56,307 nt of DNA from JAITWN01 sp034002745 (GTDB taxonomy: Bacteria > Pseudomonadota > Gammaproteobacteria > SZUA-140). The stretch spans positions 1 through 56,307 of the forward strand of contig JAVEZY010000014.1 in NCBI GenBank assembly GCA_034002745.1, read 5' to 3'. The translations under genes were made by a program, and so were the position numbers. The stretch's first letter is position 1, and each line of letters starts with the position of its first letter. Below, in pieces: positions 25,795-36,400 of this stretch. The notes beneath the pieces are model-generated. The model saw nothing but the letters and a program-made list of their open reading frames with translations, searched no databases and had not been told where the DNA came from.

Positions 25795-28700
25795 TCAGCG
25801 CTTCACTTCCCGCCAGGACAGGCGGCCGGAATCGATGTCGATGCCGGCATCGATTCTCCGTATGTCGATGTTGCCCTCGTCGTCCGGGGTGTACATCATG
25901 TCGTCGAGAAAGTTGGATCCGGCGGGGATGTTCTCGAGTTCGACGCCGCTCGGGTTGTTTCCGCCCTGCAGGTCGTTATCGTCCACCACGCCATCATTGT
26001 TGATGTCGAAGACCGGACTGTCGGGGCTGCCGCCGCTGGCAAGCTTGAGCGCATTCAGAAAGCCGCGGCCCTTGCTGTTGCAGCTGCCGGCATCCGGTAT
26101 CAGCGTGTTGAAGAATACGTAGGCTCCGCGGATCTTGGGGTCTACCACCACGCGTTCGCCGACGGCAGGCAGATCGAGATACCAGCCGAACTGGTTGCTG
26201 AAGTTGACCGCGTTGTCGCTTGTGGTGCGAATCCCGCCGGAAATGCCGGTCTGTGTCTGCTGTACCAGCTTGGTGCGGTCCAGCTTGCCGGTGCCCTTGT
26301 CCCATACCCCGTAGAAGGTCTGGGTCGCCACGCTGCTCTTGTCGCCGCTGACCATGTACTGCCCGGTGCCGAAGTACACCAGGATGTTCGGCTGGTTGTT
26401 CGAGGCAGTGGTCACGGCCGGATTGCGCGCCATGATCGGCTTGGAGGTGATCGGCTGCGCCACTCCGCCGGCGGTCGCCATGAAGAGCGGTGTGGGCGTC
26501 GAGCCGGACTTGTAGGCGATCGCCCATTTGCTGGTGTTGGAACCCGTCAGGTCAAATACCCACAGGTTCCCGAACAGATCTCCGGCATAGACCCGATCGG
26601 CCTTGCCATCGCCGTTGGTGTCCGCCAGTGCCGGCGTCGACAGGCCGTTTCGGTTGGCAGTCGAACCAACCCCGGTCGTGATCACCTCGTAGTCGCCCGC
26701 GGTCCAGCTGCCATCCATGCCTTGCTCCAGGTAGAGGATGAACAGCTGGGCCTCGCCGCTGCCGGAATCGTTGTAGCCGTTGCCGAAGATAGCCGCCCAC
26801 TTGTCGTTTTCCAGCAGGGCGATGGTCGGCTTGCTGAAGCTGTGGCCCATGTCGGTATGGGTGAATTCCCATAGCACGATGTCGTCGGCCGCCGATTCGT
26901 TGAAGTTCTGCGGCTGAGTGACGTCGAGCGCGAACAGCCCACGTCCGCCGGCGCGGAAGCCGCCGATCAGGATGGTGCGCCAGGCGCCGCTGACGTAGGC
27001 GTCGGCGATCGTGGGGCTGAGGTCGACGTAATAGCGATGCTCGTAGCCCGGTTCGGTCAGATAGTGCAGGCCTTCTCCCTTCGCGCCGGAAAAGAGCAGA
27101 TTGGGCATGTAGGCGATGGCTTCATCACCGGCCGAATACCCGGTGCCATCGTTGGCCCAGAAGCCGTGCAGCATGCCGTCGTTGGCGCCCACGTAAATGA
27201 CGGATGGACGATCGATGTTGCTCGATAGGAAGTGCGAGTATTCAGTGGCGCCGAACGAGGGATCATCCTCGTAACCCGACTGCGGGCGTCCGACGAATAC
27301 CGGATTCGAATACACGATGTCGCCGAGGGCGGTGCTGCGCTCGCGGAACTCGTAGGTGGTCCCCGGACCCTCGTTGCTGCGGTCGCCGCGCAGATAGTCC
27401 AGGCGCGCCTGCCCCAGGGAGTCGATATTTCCGTCTGCGTCCGTGTTGAGATCCTGCTGCTGAGCGGCGGACAGGTCCGACAGGGTGCGGAAGGGGATGC
27501 CCTTGCTGCCGTCATGGGTGAGGATCAGTCGCTGGGACGGATGCCGCTCATCGAGCCGGGCGGCCGCGTTCCATACCGTGGATTCGAGTTGTCCGTCGAT
27601 GGCCAGTGCGGTTGCCACCAGTGCGCCGGCCCAGTTGTCCGAAGGATTGAACGATGCCTGGTACAGCATGCTGTCGGTGCCCAGGCGGGTGGTGTTGAAG
27701 GCCACCGAGGCCGAGGAGCTCTTGCCGCGGGCGACGCTGGCGAACGCGGCGGTCAGGCCGGCCTTCAGATCGCCAGGATGCCGGGCATTGAAGAACTCGC
27801 CGCGACCATTGTATGCCGCGTGCCAGAGATCGTCGATCTTCTCCGCTTCGCCGCTATCGGGATCCGGCCAGGAAAAGCCGGCGGCTGTCGGGTCATCGGT
27901 CTCCGGATCGAGCGTTCCCGAGACGCCAAAGGCTACGGTGAACGTCGTCATATGCTGATGGGGAGCGTTATCCTTGGCTCCGGATGCTGACGGAACATCA
28001 TTGGACAGGGTGGTCGACAGGTCGCGCTCGTAGTAATGCATGGCGACATCGGCCAGCGTGTACTTGTGGCTGTCTCCATACGGCGATCCGTCCCAGGACG
28101 AGTTTCCATCGCCATCGGCATTGGCGGCGCTGATCCCCGGGTCGCTGCTGTCGCTCCAGAAGCCATCGCTCATCAGGATGGTGTAGTTCTTCTGGCACAT
28201 GCCGCCCTGTGCTTTTGGCAGAATGGGGCAGGTCGTGCCGCTCGCATTCATGATGTTGCCGGACTTGCATTCATAGTAGAGGCCGGTCTGGTGCAGCGCT
28301 GTGCGCAGCGGTGTGCCTACGCCGGATCCCGGGCCTGCGCCATAGATCTTGTTGAACAGGTTTTTCTTGTTTCCGCCCGTCGAATCGGCATTCATCGAAG
28401 CAACACGAAAGCGCGCACCGGTGTTGTTGTTGATGGTGGCGTAGCCGACACGAATCCCGGTCACGTCTGCGATGGCAGACGTCGCCGCGTTCTTCGCGGT
28501 CAGATCGCGGTTACGGTAATAGCTGAACCAGTTGGCGAAGTTCTGGATTTCTTCGTCATAGGTGCATACGCCGGGCTCCGTTGCGCAATCTGTGCGTTCC
28601 GCGGACCGCGGATAGAATGCGTCGGACTTGATTTCGATCAGTTTCTTGTCGTCGTCGGCATCTACCTCGCCGTCCTCGTCGGTGTCCTTCCACTTGTAGT

Positions 28701-29418
28701 AGCGGGCAGGATAGAAGGCAGCGAACTTGGTTCCAGCGCTGCCGATGGTGATGGTGCCATGACTCGAATCCGGGCAGGCCGAGTCATCTGTGTTTCGTTT
28801 CTTCGGATATTGGGTCTTGTAAGCACGATTCTCGGTGAGATTCTCGCTTCCGGCCGCCGGGTTGTACGGGTTGACCGGTGCAGCCTCGGGATTGGCTTTC
28901 CCGTACGCGGCGCCGTCCTTGTCGACGCCTATCCATGGCTCGTATCTGATTTCCGGGTTGTAATACAGCTTGTTGTAATCGTGGTTCCACGCCCGCCATA
29001 CCCCGCGCTCTGCCTCATTCAGGGTGGTGAAGCAGTACTCCAGCGCTTCGAGCGTGGGCACGACTCTCGCCTGGCCGGTATAGGTGCTCAGATTTCCTGA
29101 GTTGGAATAGCCATAGGTCTGTCCCCGCCAGGCCGCATTTCCCGATCCGCTCACCCGGAGGGGGTGGGTATAGAGATACTGCTGACTCCTCAGCCAGAGA
29201 TAGCCGCTGTCTTCCGGCGTCATGACCGAGAACTCCATGCTTCCCGAGTCATCATTCAGGAACACCACGTTCGGTTCCACGTTGGGGCCGACGTACAGCG
29301 GAATCTGGGAAATCGTGCCGGGCGCCGCGAGTGCGGGACTGGCCGCCGGGCCGAAGACAAGGGCCGTCAACCCTACGGCCGAAACGAAGCGGCGTAGTTT
29401 CGAAGTGCTGATGCTCAT
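25795..29418 (-). CDS. pilY1: PilY1 pilus-tip adhesin
   Basis: 1207-aa exported protein. Signal peptide MSISTSKLRRF...ALA. The N-terminal half is von Willebrand A-like, beginning with VVFLNDDSGSME and carrying VGYATINNNTG and MSDGFWSDSSD. The C-terminal half is the PilY1 beta-propeller (SVIYVGANDGMLHGFW, ALDVTQPQNF, WAAIFGNGYND). EF-hand-like calcium loops are seen near residue 246 (DTDEDGEVD), 658 (NTDADGNID), 931 (DTNGDGKAD) and 1138 (DINNDGVVD); the DTNGDGKAD loop corresponds to the Pseudomonas site that controls pilus retraction. The start is ATG with AGGAGG six bases upstream, not the earlier open start. PilY1 acts in adhesion, twitching and surface sensing. Confidence 0.93.
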   Translation of the reverse strand: MSISTSKLRRFVSAVGLTALVFGPAASPALAAPGTISQIPLYVGPNVEPNVVFLNDDSGSMEFSVMTPEDSGYLWLRSQQYLYTHPLRVSGSGNAAWRGQTYGYSNSGNLSTYTGQARVVPTLEALEYCFTTLNEAERGVWRAWNHDYNKLYYNPEIRYEPWIGVDKDGAAYGKANPEAAPVNPYNPAAGSENLTENRAYKTQYPKKRNTDDSACPDSSHGTITIGSAGTKFAAFYPARYYKWKDTDEDGEVDADDDKKLIEIKSDAFYPRSAERTDCATEPGVCTYDEEIQNFANWFSYYRNRDLTAKNAATSAIADVTGIRVGYATINNNTGARFRVASMNADSTGGNKKNLFNKIYGAGPGSGVGTPLRTALHQTGLYYECKSGNIMNASGTTCPILPKAQGGMCQKNYTILMSDGFWSDSSDPGISAANADGDGNSSWDGSPYGDSHKYTLADVAMHYYERDLSTTLSNDVPSASGAKDNAPHQHMTTFTVAFGVSGTLDPETDDPTAAGFSWPDPDSGEAEKIDDLWHAAYNGRGEFFNARHPGDLKAGLTAAFASVARGKSSSASVAFNTTRLGTDSMLYQASFNPSDNWAGALVATALAIDGQLESTVWNAAARLDERHPSQRLILTHDGSKGIPFRTLSDLSAAQQQDLNTDADGNIDSLGQARLDYLRGDRSNEGPGTTYEFRERSTALGDIVYSNPVFVGRPQSGYEDDPSFGATEYSHFLSSNIDRPSVIYVGANDGMLHGFWANDGTGYSAGDEAIAYMPNLLFSGAKGEGLHYLTEPGYEHRYYVDLSPTIADAYVSGAWRTILIGGFRAGGRGLFALDVTQPQNFNESAADDIVLWEFTHTDMGHSFSKPTIALLENDKWAAIFGNGYNDSGSGEAQLFILYLEQGMDGSWTAGDYEVITTGVGSTANRNGLSTPALADTNGDGKADRVYAGDLFGNLWVFDLTGSNTSKWAIAYKSGSTPTPLFMATAGGVAQPITSKPIMARNPAVTTASNNQPNILVYFGTGQYMVSGDKSSVATQTFYGVWDKGTGKLDRTKLVQQTQTGISGGIRTTSDNAVNFSNQFGWYLDLPAVGERVVVDPKIRGAYVFFNTLIPDAGSCNSKGRGFLNALKLASGGSPDSPVFDINNDGVVDDNDLQGGNNPSGVELENIPAGSNFLDDMMYTPDDEGNIDIRRIDAGIDIDSGRLSWREVKR

Positions 29419-29447
29419 GTCGCGCCTCCTGTGCTGCGCAGACGGAA

Positions 29448-29969
29448 TCAATTCCGGTTGGCGTAATTCGATTGCAGATAGACCACGGCGTTGTCGGTGC
29501 CGCCGATGCCGCGGGCGGTGACGCGCACGCCCGTCATGCTGCCGATACCCGAGGATTCGCCGTAGCCCTGGATGTTGAGATCGTCACTCTGTTCGCCGAT
29601 CTCGCCGATCAGTTCAATGATGTAGCGTGGCTGCTGGGAAACGCCGTCGACCGACCCGCTGTAGCTGCGGGCATTGGCCCAGGTGGCATCGGTGTAGATG
29701 TCGGGGTTCGAGCCTTCCGCATACAGTCCGGGGTTGGCGCCGCTGAAGGCGGCGCCCAGGGAGACCACGGTGTTCTCGTAGTAGGATTCACCATCGCGCA
29801 GTGCCGCCTCGGCCGCCTGGAAGGCCAGGGTGAGGTCGCGGTTGTTGCCGGCCATCTTCTCCTGCAGCCCGGATCCGCCCATGGCGGTGAGGCCGAGCAG
29901 GGTCATGACGATTAGGATGATCAGGCTGACGATCAGTGCCGATCCGCGCTGTGCCTTGATGCCGTTCAT
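29448..29969 (-). CDS. pilX: Type IV pilus assembly protein PilX
   Basis: 173 aa. N-terminus AQRGSALIVSLIILIVMTLLGLTAMGGSGLQEKMAGN is the PilX pattern, with Ser/Ala in place of the usual Glu at +5, followed by FQAAEAALRDGE. The start has AGGCGG upstream; a second ATG 24 bases earlier immediately abuts the pilW stop. PilX forms the tip subcomplex with PilV, PilW and FimT/FimU. Confidence 0.88.
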   Translation of the reverse strand: MNGIKAQRGSALIVSLIILIVMTLLGLTAMGGSGLQEKMAGNNRDLTLAFQAAEAALRDGESYYENTVVSLGAAFSGANPGLYAEGSNPDIYTDATWANARSYSGSVDGVSQQPRYIIELIGEIGEQSDDLNIQGYGESSGIGSMTGVRVTARGIGGTDNAVVYLQSNYANRN

Positions 29970-29993
29970 GGTTGGTATCCGCCTCGATGCCAT

Positions 29994-31058
29994 TTACAGA
30001 AGTCCGCGGTTGCGCAGCTTTACGGTGCTGCCAAAGACGCGCCGAAGCCGCCGGTCGGCCGCCGTCTGCTCTTCGCCGTTGTACAGGTAAACCTGGGGCT
30101 CGCCTGTGATGTTGTCCTCACTGCGCAGCAGCAGGCTGTAGCGCACGCTGACCACGTTCTCCATGGTGACTTCATGCGCGCGGGCGTAGCGGTTGGCGAC
30201 GCCGTCGCCATCCGCGTCTTCGCCGTAGAGCACCTGCATGTCCTCCGCGCCGGCGATCAGTTCCATGGGCTGCAGTGCGCCGTTGTTGGCCAGGCTCATG
30301 CGGAACAGCGCGGGCTCGCCGGCGTCGTTGGTACCGATGTAGTAGATGTTCGTCTGCAGGCGCGCGATCTCGGCGTCCGCACCGTAGCGGTTGCCGAGTT
30401 GCGGGGCTGTGTTTCCCGGCACGCAGGCAGCGCAACCGGAGCTGTGCACCACGTTCACCTTGCCGCCTGCGGGTTGCTGGTTCGTGATCTGGAAGATCGA
30501 GCCGTTGCGACAATCGGTGACCATCACGATGTCGGCATCGTTGAGGTTGTTGCCGGCCTCGTTGACAAAGAACTTGGCTGATCCCGGCCCGCCGGCCGGG
30601 AACGGCGGCACCAGACGGATGCCGGAGCTGTCGAGTCCGCGCGTGATCACCACGTCGGTGCCGGCGCGCACCAGTCCGGCAAGTTCCCCCGGCAGCGCCG
30701 GCGACCAGCCGGCGGCGCCACCGTCGTGGCCGGCAAGAGGTGTGCCGAGATCCCAGGAGAACGCAGCAGGCGTGTTGAGCACGTTCTCCACTTTGCTCGG
30801 GTCCGTGAGCTCTCCGCGGAAGCAGCCGGTGTATCCCGCCATGCGCAGATCGTCGGTGATGAAGTTCACGGCGAAGCGGCCGCCTTCCTGCACGCGCGCG
30901 TTGGCGTCGGCCACGCGATAGGAGAGCTTGCTGCTGAGAAAGATCTGGATCACGCCGGTCAGGAGCACCGCGCTGATGGCGAGCGCGACCATGATCTCGA
31001 TCAGGCCGAGACCGTGCTGATGGCGAAGGCTGGTGAGGCGAATTCGGCGCGCGTTCAT
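29994..31058 (-). CDS. pilW: Type IV pilus assembly protein PilW
   Basis: 354 aa. Prepilin signal QHG-LGLIEIMVALAISAVLLTGV, then LSYRVADANARVQEGGRFAVNFITDDLRMAGY, the PilW consensus. Several cysteines (TGCFRG, VTDCRNG, SGCAACVPG) suggest disulfides. The start overlaps the end of pilV by four bases (ATGA). Confidence 0.9.
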   Translation of the reverse strand: MNARRIRLTSLRHQHGLGLIEIMVALAISAVLLTGVIQIFLSSKLSYRVADANARVQEGGRFAVNFITDDLRMAGYTGCFRGELTDPSKVENVLNTPAAFSWDLGTPLAGHDGGAAGWSPALPGELAGLVRAGTDVVITRGLDSSGIRLVPPFPAGGPGSAKFFVNEAGNNLNDADIVMVTDCRNGSIFQITNQQPAGGKVNVVHSSGCAACVPGNTAPQLGNRYGADAEIARLQTNIYYIGTNDAGEPALFRMSLANNGALQPMELIAGAEDMQVLYGEDADGDGVANRYARAHEVTMENVVSVRYSLLLRSEDNITGEPQVYLYNGEEQTAADRRLRRVFGSTVKLRNRGLL

Positions 31059-31537
31059 AGCACAGTCTCCACCGTGAGCTCTTTCGGATCGTTCTCGCCA
31101 CGGCTGTCATCCCAGCGGATGGTGACCAGGAAGGCGCTGCCGTTGCGCTGCACCGCGCCGTCGCCGGAAGGCAGCAGGGCGGCGATGCTCTGCTTCCACT
31201 CCGTGAGATCGGCGGAGGCAAGCGTGGCCGGGCTGCAGTTGACTCCCGTGCCGCTGCAGTTCGCCGCGGTGGGTGTGGCGCCGAGGGCGATGTCGTAGGA
31301 TCCGCTCTCGGCGGCCAGGCGGTTGACGCGCATGCGGTCGATGATGTCGTAGGCAGCGATCGTCGCCTGCGAGGTCTGGTAGGCGCTGTGGGTGAAGCGC
31401 AGTCCGTTCAGCTGCAGGCCGGCCAGGCCGAGCAGGCCGATGGCGAGCACGACGACGGTGATCAGCACTTCGATGAGCGTGAATCCGTGCTGCCGGCGCG
31501 GGGGGGTCAGAATCGGCATGGGCTTGTCCATGTGCAT
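31055..31537 (-). CDS. pilV: Type IV pilus modification protein PilV
   Basis: 160 aa. Prepilin signal RRQHG-FTLIEVLITVVVLAIGLLGLAGLQ; the AIGLLGLAGLQ run is diagnostic of PilV. One Cys pair (NCSGTGVNCS). Three in-frame ATGs lie close together (31537, 31531, 31519); the first, two bases after the fimT stop, is given. Minor pilin of the tip complex. Confidence 0.9.
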   Translation of the reverse strand: MHMDKPMPILTPPRRQHGFTLIEVLITVVVLAIGLLGLAGLQLNGLRFTHSAYQTSQATIAAYDIIDRMRVNRLAAESGSYDIALGATPTAANCSGTGVNCSPATLASADLTEWKQSIAALLPSGDGAVQRNGSAFLVTIRWDDSRGENDPKELTVETVL

Positions 31538-31539
31538 TC

Positions 31540-32022
31540 TCAGCAGGTCGGATGGGGCGATATGCTGGCTGGCCGTCCGGTGGGGCTCACCTGTACCTCG
31601 CGGCCGCTTTTTCCGGCACCGGCGCACAGGCGCAGCGTGCCACCGCCCGCGGCGAGGAAGCCGTTCTGGTTGTAGGTGAGCTTGGAGACGCCGCCTGCGG
31701 TGACGGTGATGGAGCCCTTCATCGGGTCGAACGCCCGGATCAGATCTCCGTTCTGGTCGCGCACGATCCATCCCCCGGCCCAGGATGAACCGTTGCAGGT
31801 CGATTGGTCGGCGCTGGCGCAGACCTCGACGCTGGCGCGGCGCTTGATGGCTTCGCTGCGCGCCAGATTGAAGGCGCCGATCAGCTCGTTGGCGTGCACG
31901 GTGAGCCGGTTGTTGCGTATCGACTCCTGGAACGAGGGCACGCCGAGGGTGAGCACGATGCCTGCGATCATGACCACCATCAGCAGTTCGACGAGAGTGA
32001 AGCCAGCGTTCGTTTTCATCAT
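31540..32022 (-). CDS. Minor pilin FimT/FimU (GspH family)
   Basis: 160 aa. Signal KTNAG-FTLVELLMVVMIAGIVLTLGVPSF, then the GspH/FimT consensus RNNRLTVHANELIGAFNLARSEAIKR and a mature domain with QNGFLAAGGGTLRLC. First gene of the minus-strand pilus operon. A GTG six bases earlier is also in frame. It corresponds to fimT or fimU in Pseudomonas; only one of the two is present. Confidence 0.88.
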   Translation of the reverse strand: MMKTNAGFTLVELLMVVMIAGIVLTLGVPSFQESIRNNRLTVHANELIGAFNLARSEAIKRRASVEVCASADQSTCNGSSWAGGWIVRDQNGDLIRAFDPMKGSITVTAGGVSKLTYNQNGFLAAGGGTLRLCAGAGKSGREVQVSPTGRPASISPHPTC

Positions 32023-32189
32023 GTCCACAGTGATAACATTCCCTTTTCGGGTCGGTCATGAGGATTCGGACCGGCGGTCGATCTGACGGTCCGAACGGTC
32101 GAGGTTCCCCAAGGAACGGGAACGGCGCACACTTCGCCGCCTTCCATATCGGCCGCGGGCGGGAATGTTTCAGTACGGGAATGTGAGCA

Positions 32190-33290
32190 ATGTCCGTCGA
32201 TTGCCTGATCGTGGGCGGTGGCCTGGTTGGAATGCTGAGCGCGCGCGAGCTCGCCGCGGCCGGTATGCGCGTGCGTCTGCTGGAGCGCGATGCCTGCGGC
32301 AGGGCCTCATCCTGGGCCGGCGGCGGCATTCTCTCTCCGCTCAGTCCCTGGGACATGGACGAGGCGGTGACCCGTCTTGCCGTCTGGAGCCAGGCGCACT
32401 ATCCCGAACTGACACGGGATCTGCTGGCGGAAACCGGCATCGATCCCGAATGGACCGCTGGCGGCATGCTGCTGCTCGATCCGGCGGCGGACGAGATCTC
32501 CCGCGCGCACGCCTGGGCCGGGGCGCACGGAGTGCATCTCGAGATGCTGGATGCGACCGCCATCGCCGCGTTGGAGCCCCAGTGCCGTCCCGCCCGTCAG
32601 GCCCTGTGGCTGCCCGATGTGGCGCAGGTACGCAATCCGCGCCTGCTGCGTGCGCTGCGTGAATCGCTGGCGCGACAGGCGCGGGTGGCGATTGCCGAGA
32701 ACCATCGCGTCGACAGGCTGCTGGTCGCCGGCGATCGCATCACCGGCGTGCGCATGGCGGATGGCGAGGAACTGCAAGCGGAGCGGGTGGTGGTCGCCGG
32801 GGGCGCCTGGACCGCGCCGCTGCTGAAGCGGATCGGTGTCGATGTCGATGTCCGCCCGGTGAAGGGCGAAATGCTGCTGTACCGCAGCACTCCCGGCCTC
32901 ATCCGCGCCGTCGTTCAGGACCACGGGCGCTATGCCATTCCGCGCCGGGATGGCCATCTGCTGTTCGGAAGCACGCTGGCGGAAGTCGGATATGATGACG
33001 CCGCGACCGCCGAGGCGCGCAGCGAACTGGCCGCCGCGGCAGCGCTCCTCATTCCCGCGCTGGCTTCCGCACCGCTCCTGACCCATTGGGCCGGGCTGCG
33101 CCCCGGATCGCCGCGCGGGATTCCCTCCATCGGTGAAGTACCCGGCGTTCCGGGGCTTTACGTCAACGCCGGCCACTATCGCAATGGCGTGCTGATGGCG
33201 GCAGCGAGCGCGCGCCTGCTCGCGGATCTGATGATCGGACGCGAACCGATCGTTGCTCCTGAACCCTACCGTATTTCAGTCGACGCCTAA
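32190..33290 (+). CDS. thiO: Glycine oxidase ThiO
   Basis: 366-aa FAD-dependent amine oxidase. It oxidises glycine to the imine used in thiazole synthesis for thiamine. Dinucleotide fold CLIVGGGLVGMLSARELA at the N-terminus, RASSWAGGGILSPL, and the C-terminal GHYRNGVLMAAASARLLADL binding FAD. Divergent from the pilus operon with a 167-base gap. Other thiazole genes are not in this window. Confidence 0.93.
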   Translation: MSVDCLIVGGGLVGMLSARELAAAGMRVRLLERDACGRASSWAGGGILSPLSPWDMDEAVTRLAVWSQAHYPELTRDLLAETGIDPEWTAGGMLLLDPAADEISRAHAWAGAHGVHLEMLDATAIAALEPQCRPARQALWLPDVAQVRNPRLLRALRESLARQARVAIAENHRVDRLLVAGDRITGVRMADGEELQAERVVVAGGAWTAPLLKRIGVDVDVRPVKGEMLLYRSTPGLIRAVVQDHGRYAIPRRDGHLLFGSTLAEVGYDDAATAEARSELAAAAALLIPALASAPLLTHWAGLRPGSPRGIPSIGEVPGVPGLYVNAGHYRNGVLMAAASARLLADLMIGREPIVAPEPYRISVDA

Positions 33291-33383
33291 TCCCTGGCGT
33301 TGATCTCCGAGGGACGTACGGCGCTTGCGCCGATGTCCCGAGAGGCTTTCTGCCGATTCGCTTCCTGCATTCCGCTTCCTAAG

Positions 33384-33408
33384 CTGGGCTTTGCCGTTCG
33401 TAGCCCAG
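33384..33408 (+). other. Hairpin directly upstream of the RHS gene ribosome site
   Basis: CTGGGCT (33384-33390) pairs with AGCCCAG (33402-33408) around an 11-base loop and ends exactly at the GGAGGGGG ribosome site. A second, larger imperfect hairpin precedes it (about 33313-33341). They could modulate translation or stability. Function not known. Confidence 0.4.
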
Positions 33409-33418
33409 GGAGGGGGAT

Positions 33419-36400
33419 ATGCGCAGCTTCCTTGCTTGTCGCCGATCGATCTTCTGTCATCTCGTGCTGCTGTTGGTAATGGTTCCATGCGTGCCGAACG
33501 CCGGGACCTTTGCGGAACGCGATGTGCGGACACACGGCCACGAGAAGATTCACGACAAGACACATCCGGTTGACGAGCGAAAGCAGGCGGCTCCGCCAGT
33601 GCAGGGAAAGAAGCAGCCGGATCATCCGGTACAGGGCGCGCATCCCAGGGCGGGAGCCGCGGGCAAAGCGGCGAACCGGAAAGGGAAGAAATCCGCGCAT
33701 GGGTCTCTGCCTCGAAGAGGAGAGCGCAAGGACGGCAGAGCTGATCGACCTGGAACGGAGAAGAAACCAGCATCTCCGACTGATCCGCACCATGCTCGCC
33801 CTGGCAGGCCTCGGGCCGGCTTGCATGGTGGTGTTGCGCTGGATCCGCCAACGGGGATCGTACTGATCACGGATGGCACTGGCAGGGTGCATCTGGCGGC
33901 GCTGTCTGAAGAGAAAAGAAGATCGGGAATTCCGGTGCGGGGGACTCCGCATGATGTGGCGGTGGATGCGGGGCGGCGGCTGGCATTGATCACGCTGCCC
34001 AGCCATGACCGGCTGGCGCTCTATACCCTGCCGGAGATGCAGCCCGCCGGGTACGTGACCACAGCGCGGCAACCCCTGTCCCTGGCTCACGATGCCTTGT
34101 CGGGGCTGACCGCGGTCATCACCGGTGATGGGGCGGTCGAGCTGATCGACATCGAGCGTCGCACGAAGACGGCAGTCGATCCCGGCAAGCCAGCACATGC
34201 GCTCGCGATGCAGGAGGGCGAGCAGCGCCTGTGGATCACGCTCGAGGGCGGGCATGGTGTCGCGGTGCTCGAAACCGGACAGGGAACCGTTCTGGCGCGC
34301 ATCCCCGCGGGGCGGAAGCCCGGTGCGATCTCCGTCAGCACCCGGCTCCGGATGGCTGCGGTCGCCAATCGTGGCGAGGGCACGATCAGCTTGATCGACA
34401 TCGATGAGTTGCGCGAGAAGCATCGTGTTTCCGTCGACATCACTCCCGACGCGGTGGTGCTCGATGATGAAGGGGGACAGCTGCTGGTAATGGACTACGC
34501 CGCCGCCATGGTACTGCGGCTCGACGCGTCCGAGGGACAGGTGATCGAACACATCGAGGTGAAGAAGCATCCGATCGGCATGGCCGTGGATGTCGATAAT
34601 CGCAGAGCGGTGATCGCGCATCGAGGAGGCGACGTCAGTTTCATCGCTTTGTCCGACACGCGTCCGCCCGAGGTGCGGATCGACTTCCCGCCCGACGGAT
34701 GGCTCACCGCAGTCCCGGACCTGGAACTACAGGGGAGTCTGAACGAGACCGCCACGCTCGCCATCGATGGCCAGCTCGTGGCGGTGGATGAAGAGGGCCG
34801 CTTCGTTCATCGACTCCTGCTGCGGGATGGTGTGAACGTCATCGAGCTCGTGGCGGTGGACGAGGCCGGCAATACCGGTGCCCACGCCCTCCGGGTGGAG
34901 CTGGACCGGGATCCTCCGGCGGCGCCGCTTGCGGGTCTGATCTCTTTGCTGGCCGACGAGGGCGAGACGGTTCGGGTGCACGGTGCCTCCGGCAGCGTAG
35001 AAGCCGGCGCTCTGGTACGAGTCATAAACGCGCGTACGGGCGCCGAAGTGAGCGTCATCGCCGGAACTGACGGCAGCTTCACCGCGCGCGTGCCCGGCAG
35101 TACTTCGGATCGCTATGTGATCCGGGTCGAAGACGGTGCCGGCAATCAGGGCAGCGGGATCGAAATCGGTGGCGAAGATCTGCCGCCCGACCCGGGAGTA
35201 ATCGCTCCGTCACCGATTCCGGGCGTGACGGGCTCCTTTGCCGATCTGGTCGGTTTCCTGATCGAGGGTGCGCGTCCGGTCCAGCGCGAGGCCGAGCAGG
35301 GCGTCATCGATCCGGCTCGTGCCGCGGTGCTGCGTGGCAGGGTGCTGACCGCCTCGGGCGCGCCCTTGCCTGGGGTGAGGGTCGGCATTCAGGGACATCC
35401 GGAGTTCGGTCACACCTTGACGCGCCACGACGGGATGTTCGACATGGTGGTCAACGGGGGCGGCTGGGCGGTGCTCAGCTACGATCGTGAGGACCATCTG
35501 CCGGCGCAGCGGCGTGTCGAGGTGCCGCGGAACGACTTCGCGTGGCTTCCCGATGTGATCATGCTGACGCTCGATCCCCAGGTGACTTCCGTCCTGATGG
35601 ATGCCTCCGAAGTGCAGATCGCGCGCGGCAGCGTCGTCAGCGATGCCGATGGGGAACGGCAGCTGACCATGATCTTTCCGGCGGGAAGCAGCGCCGAGCT
35701 GCTGCTCGCCGACGGCAGCACGCTGACGTCTGATCGTCTCAGTGTGCGCGCGACCGAGTACACGCTGTCCGGGCTCGGACCGGCCGCCATGCCCGGAGAG
35801 CTGCCGCCGACATCCGCCTGGACCTACGCCGTCGAGCTGTCTGCCGATGAAGCGTTGTCCGCCGCCGCGTCCGAGGTGCGTTTCAATCGTCCCGTCGGTG
35901 TATGGGTGGAGAACTTTCCCGGCTTTCCGGTTGGCACTGCCGTGCCCTCCGCCTGGTACGACCGCGAGCGGGCGGCCTGGATTCCGGATGACGATGGCAG
36001 GGTGATCGCCGTCGCGGACATCATCGACGGCCGCGCGGTGCTGGATGTCGATGGCAGCGGAGTCGCGGCTTCCGCTGATGCGCTGGCGGAACTCGGCATC
36101 GACGATGAAGAGTTGGGCGCTCTGGCCACGCTCTATCGACCCGGCGTAACGCTGTGGCGGGTGCCGGTGCGCCACTTCACTCCCTGGGACTTCAACTGGC
36201 CGCATGGGCCGCCGACGGATGCGGTGGCTCCCGAGGTGAGCCTGCCCGAACCCGATCCTCAACAGAACGACCCCGAGTGTCGTCGCGGCTCGATCATCGA
36301 ATGCGAGAATCAGGTGCTCTCCGAGGCGCTGAACATCGCAGGAACCGATCAGGCCCTTCATTACCGCAGCGACCGCGTTCCGGGTCGACGCAGCGCCTGG

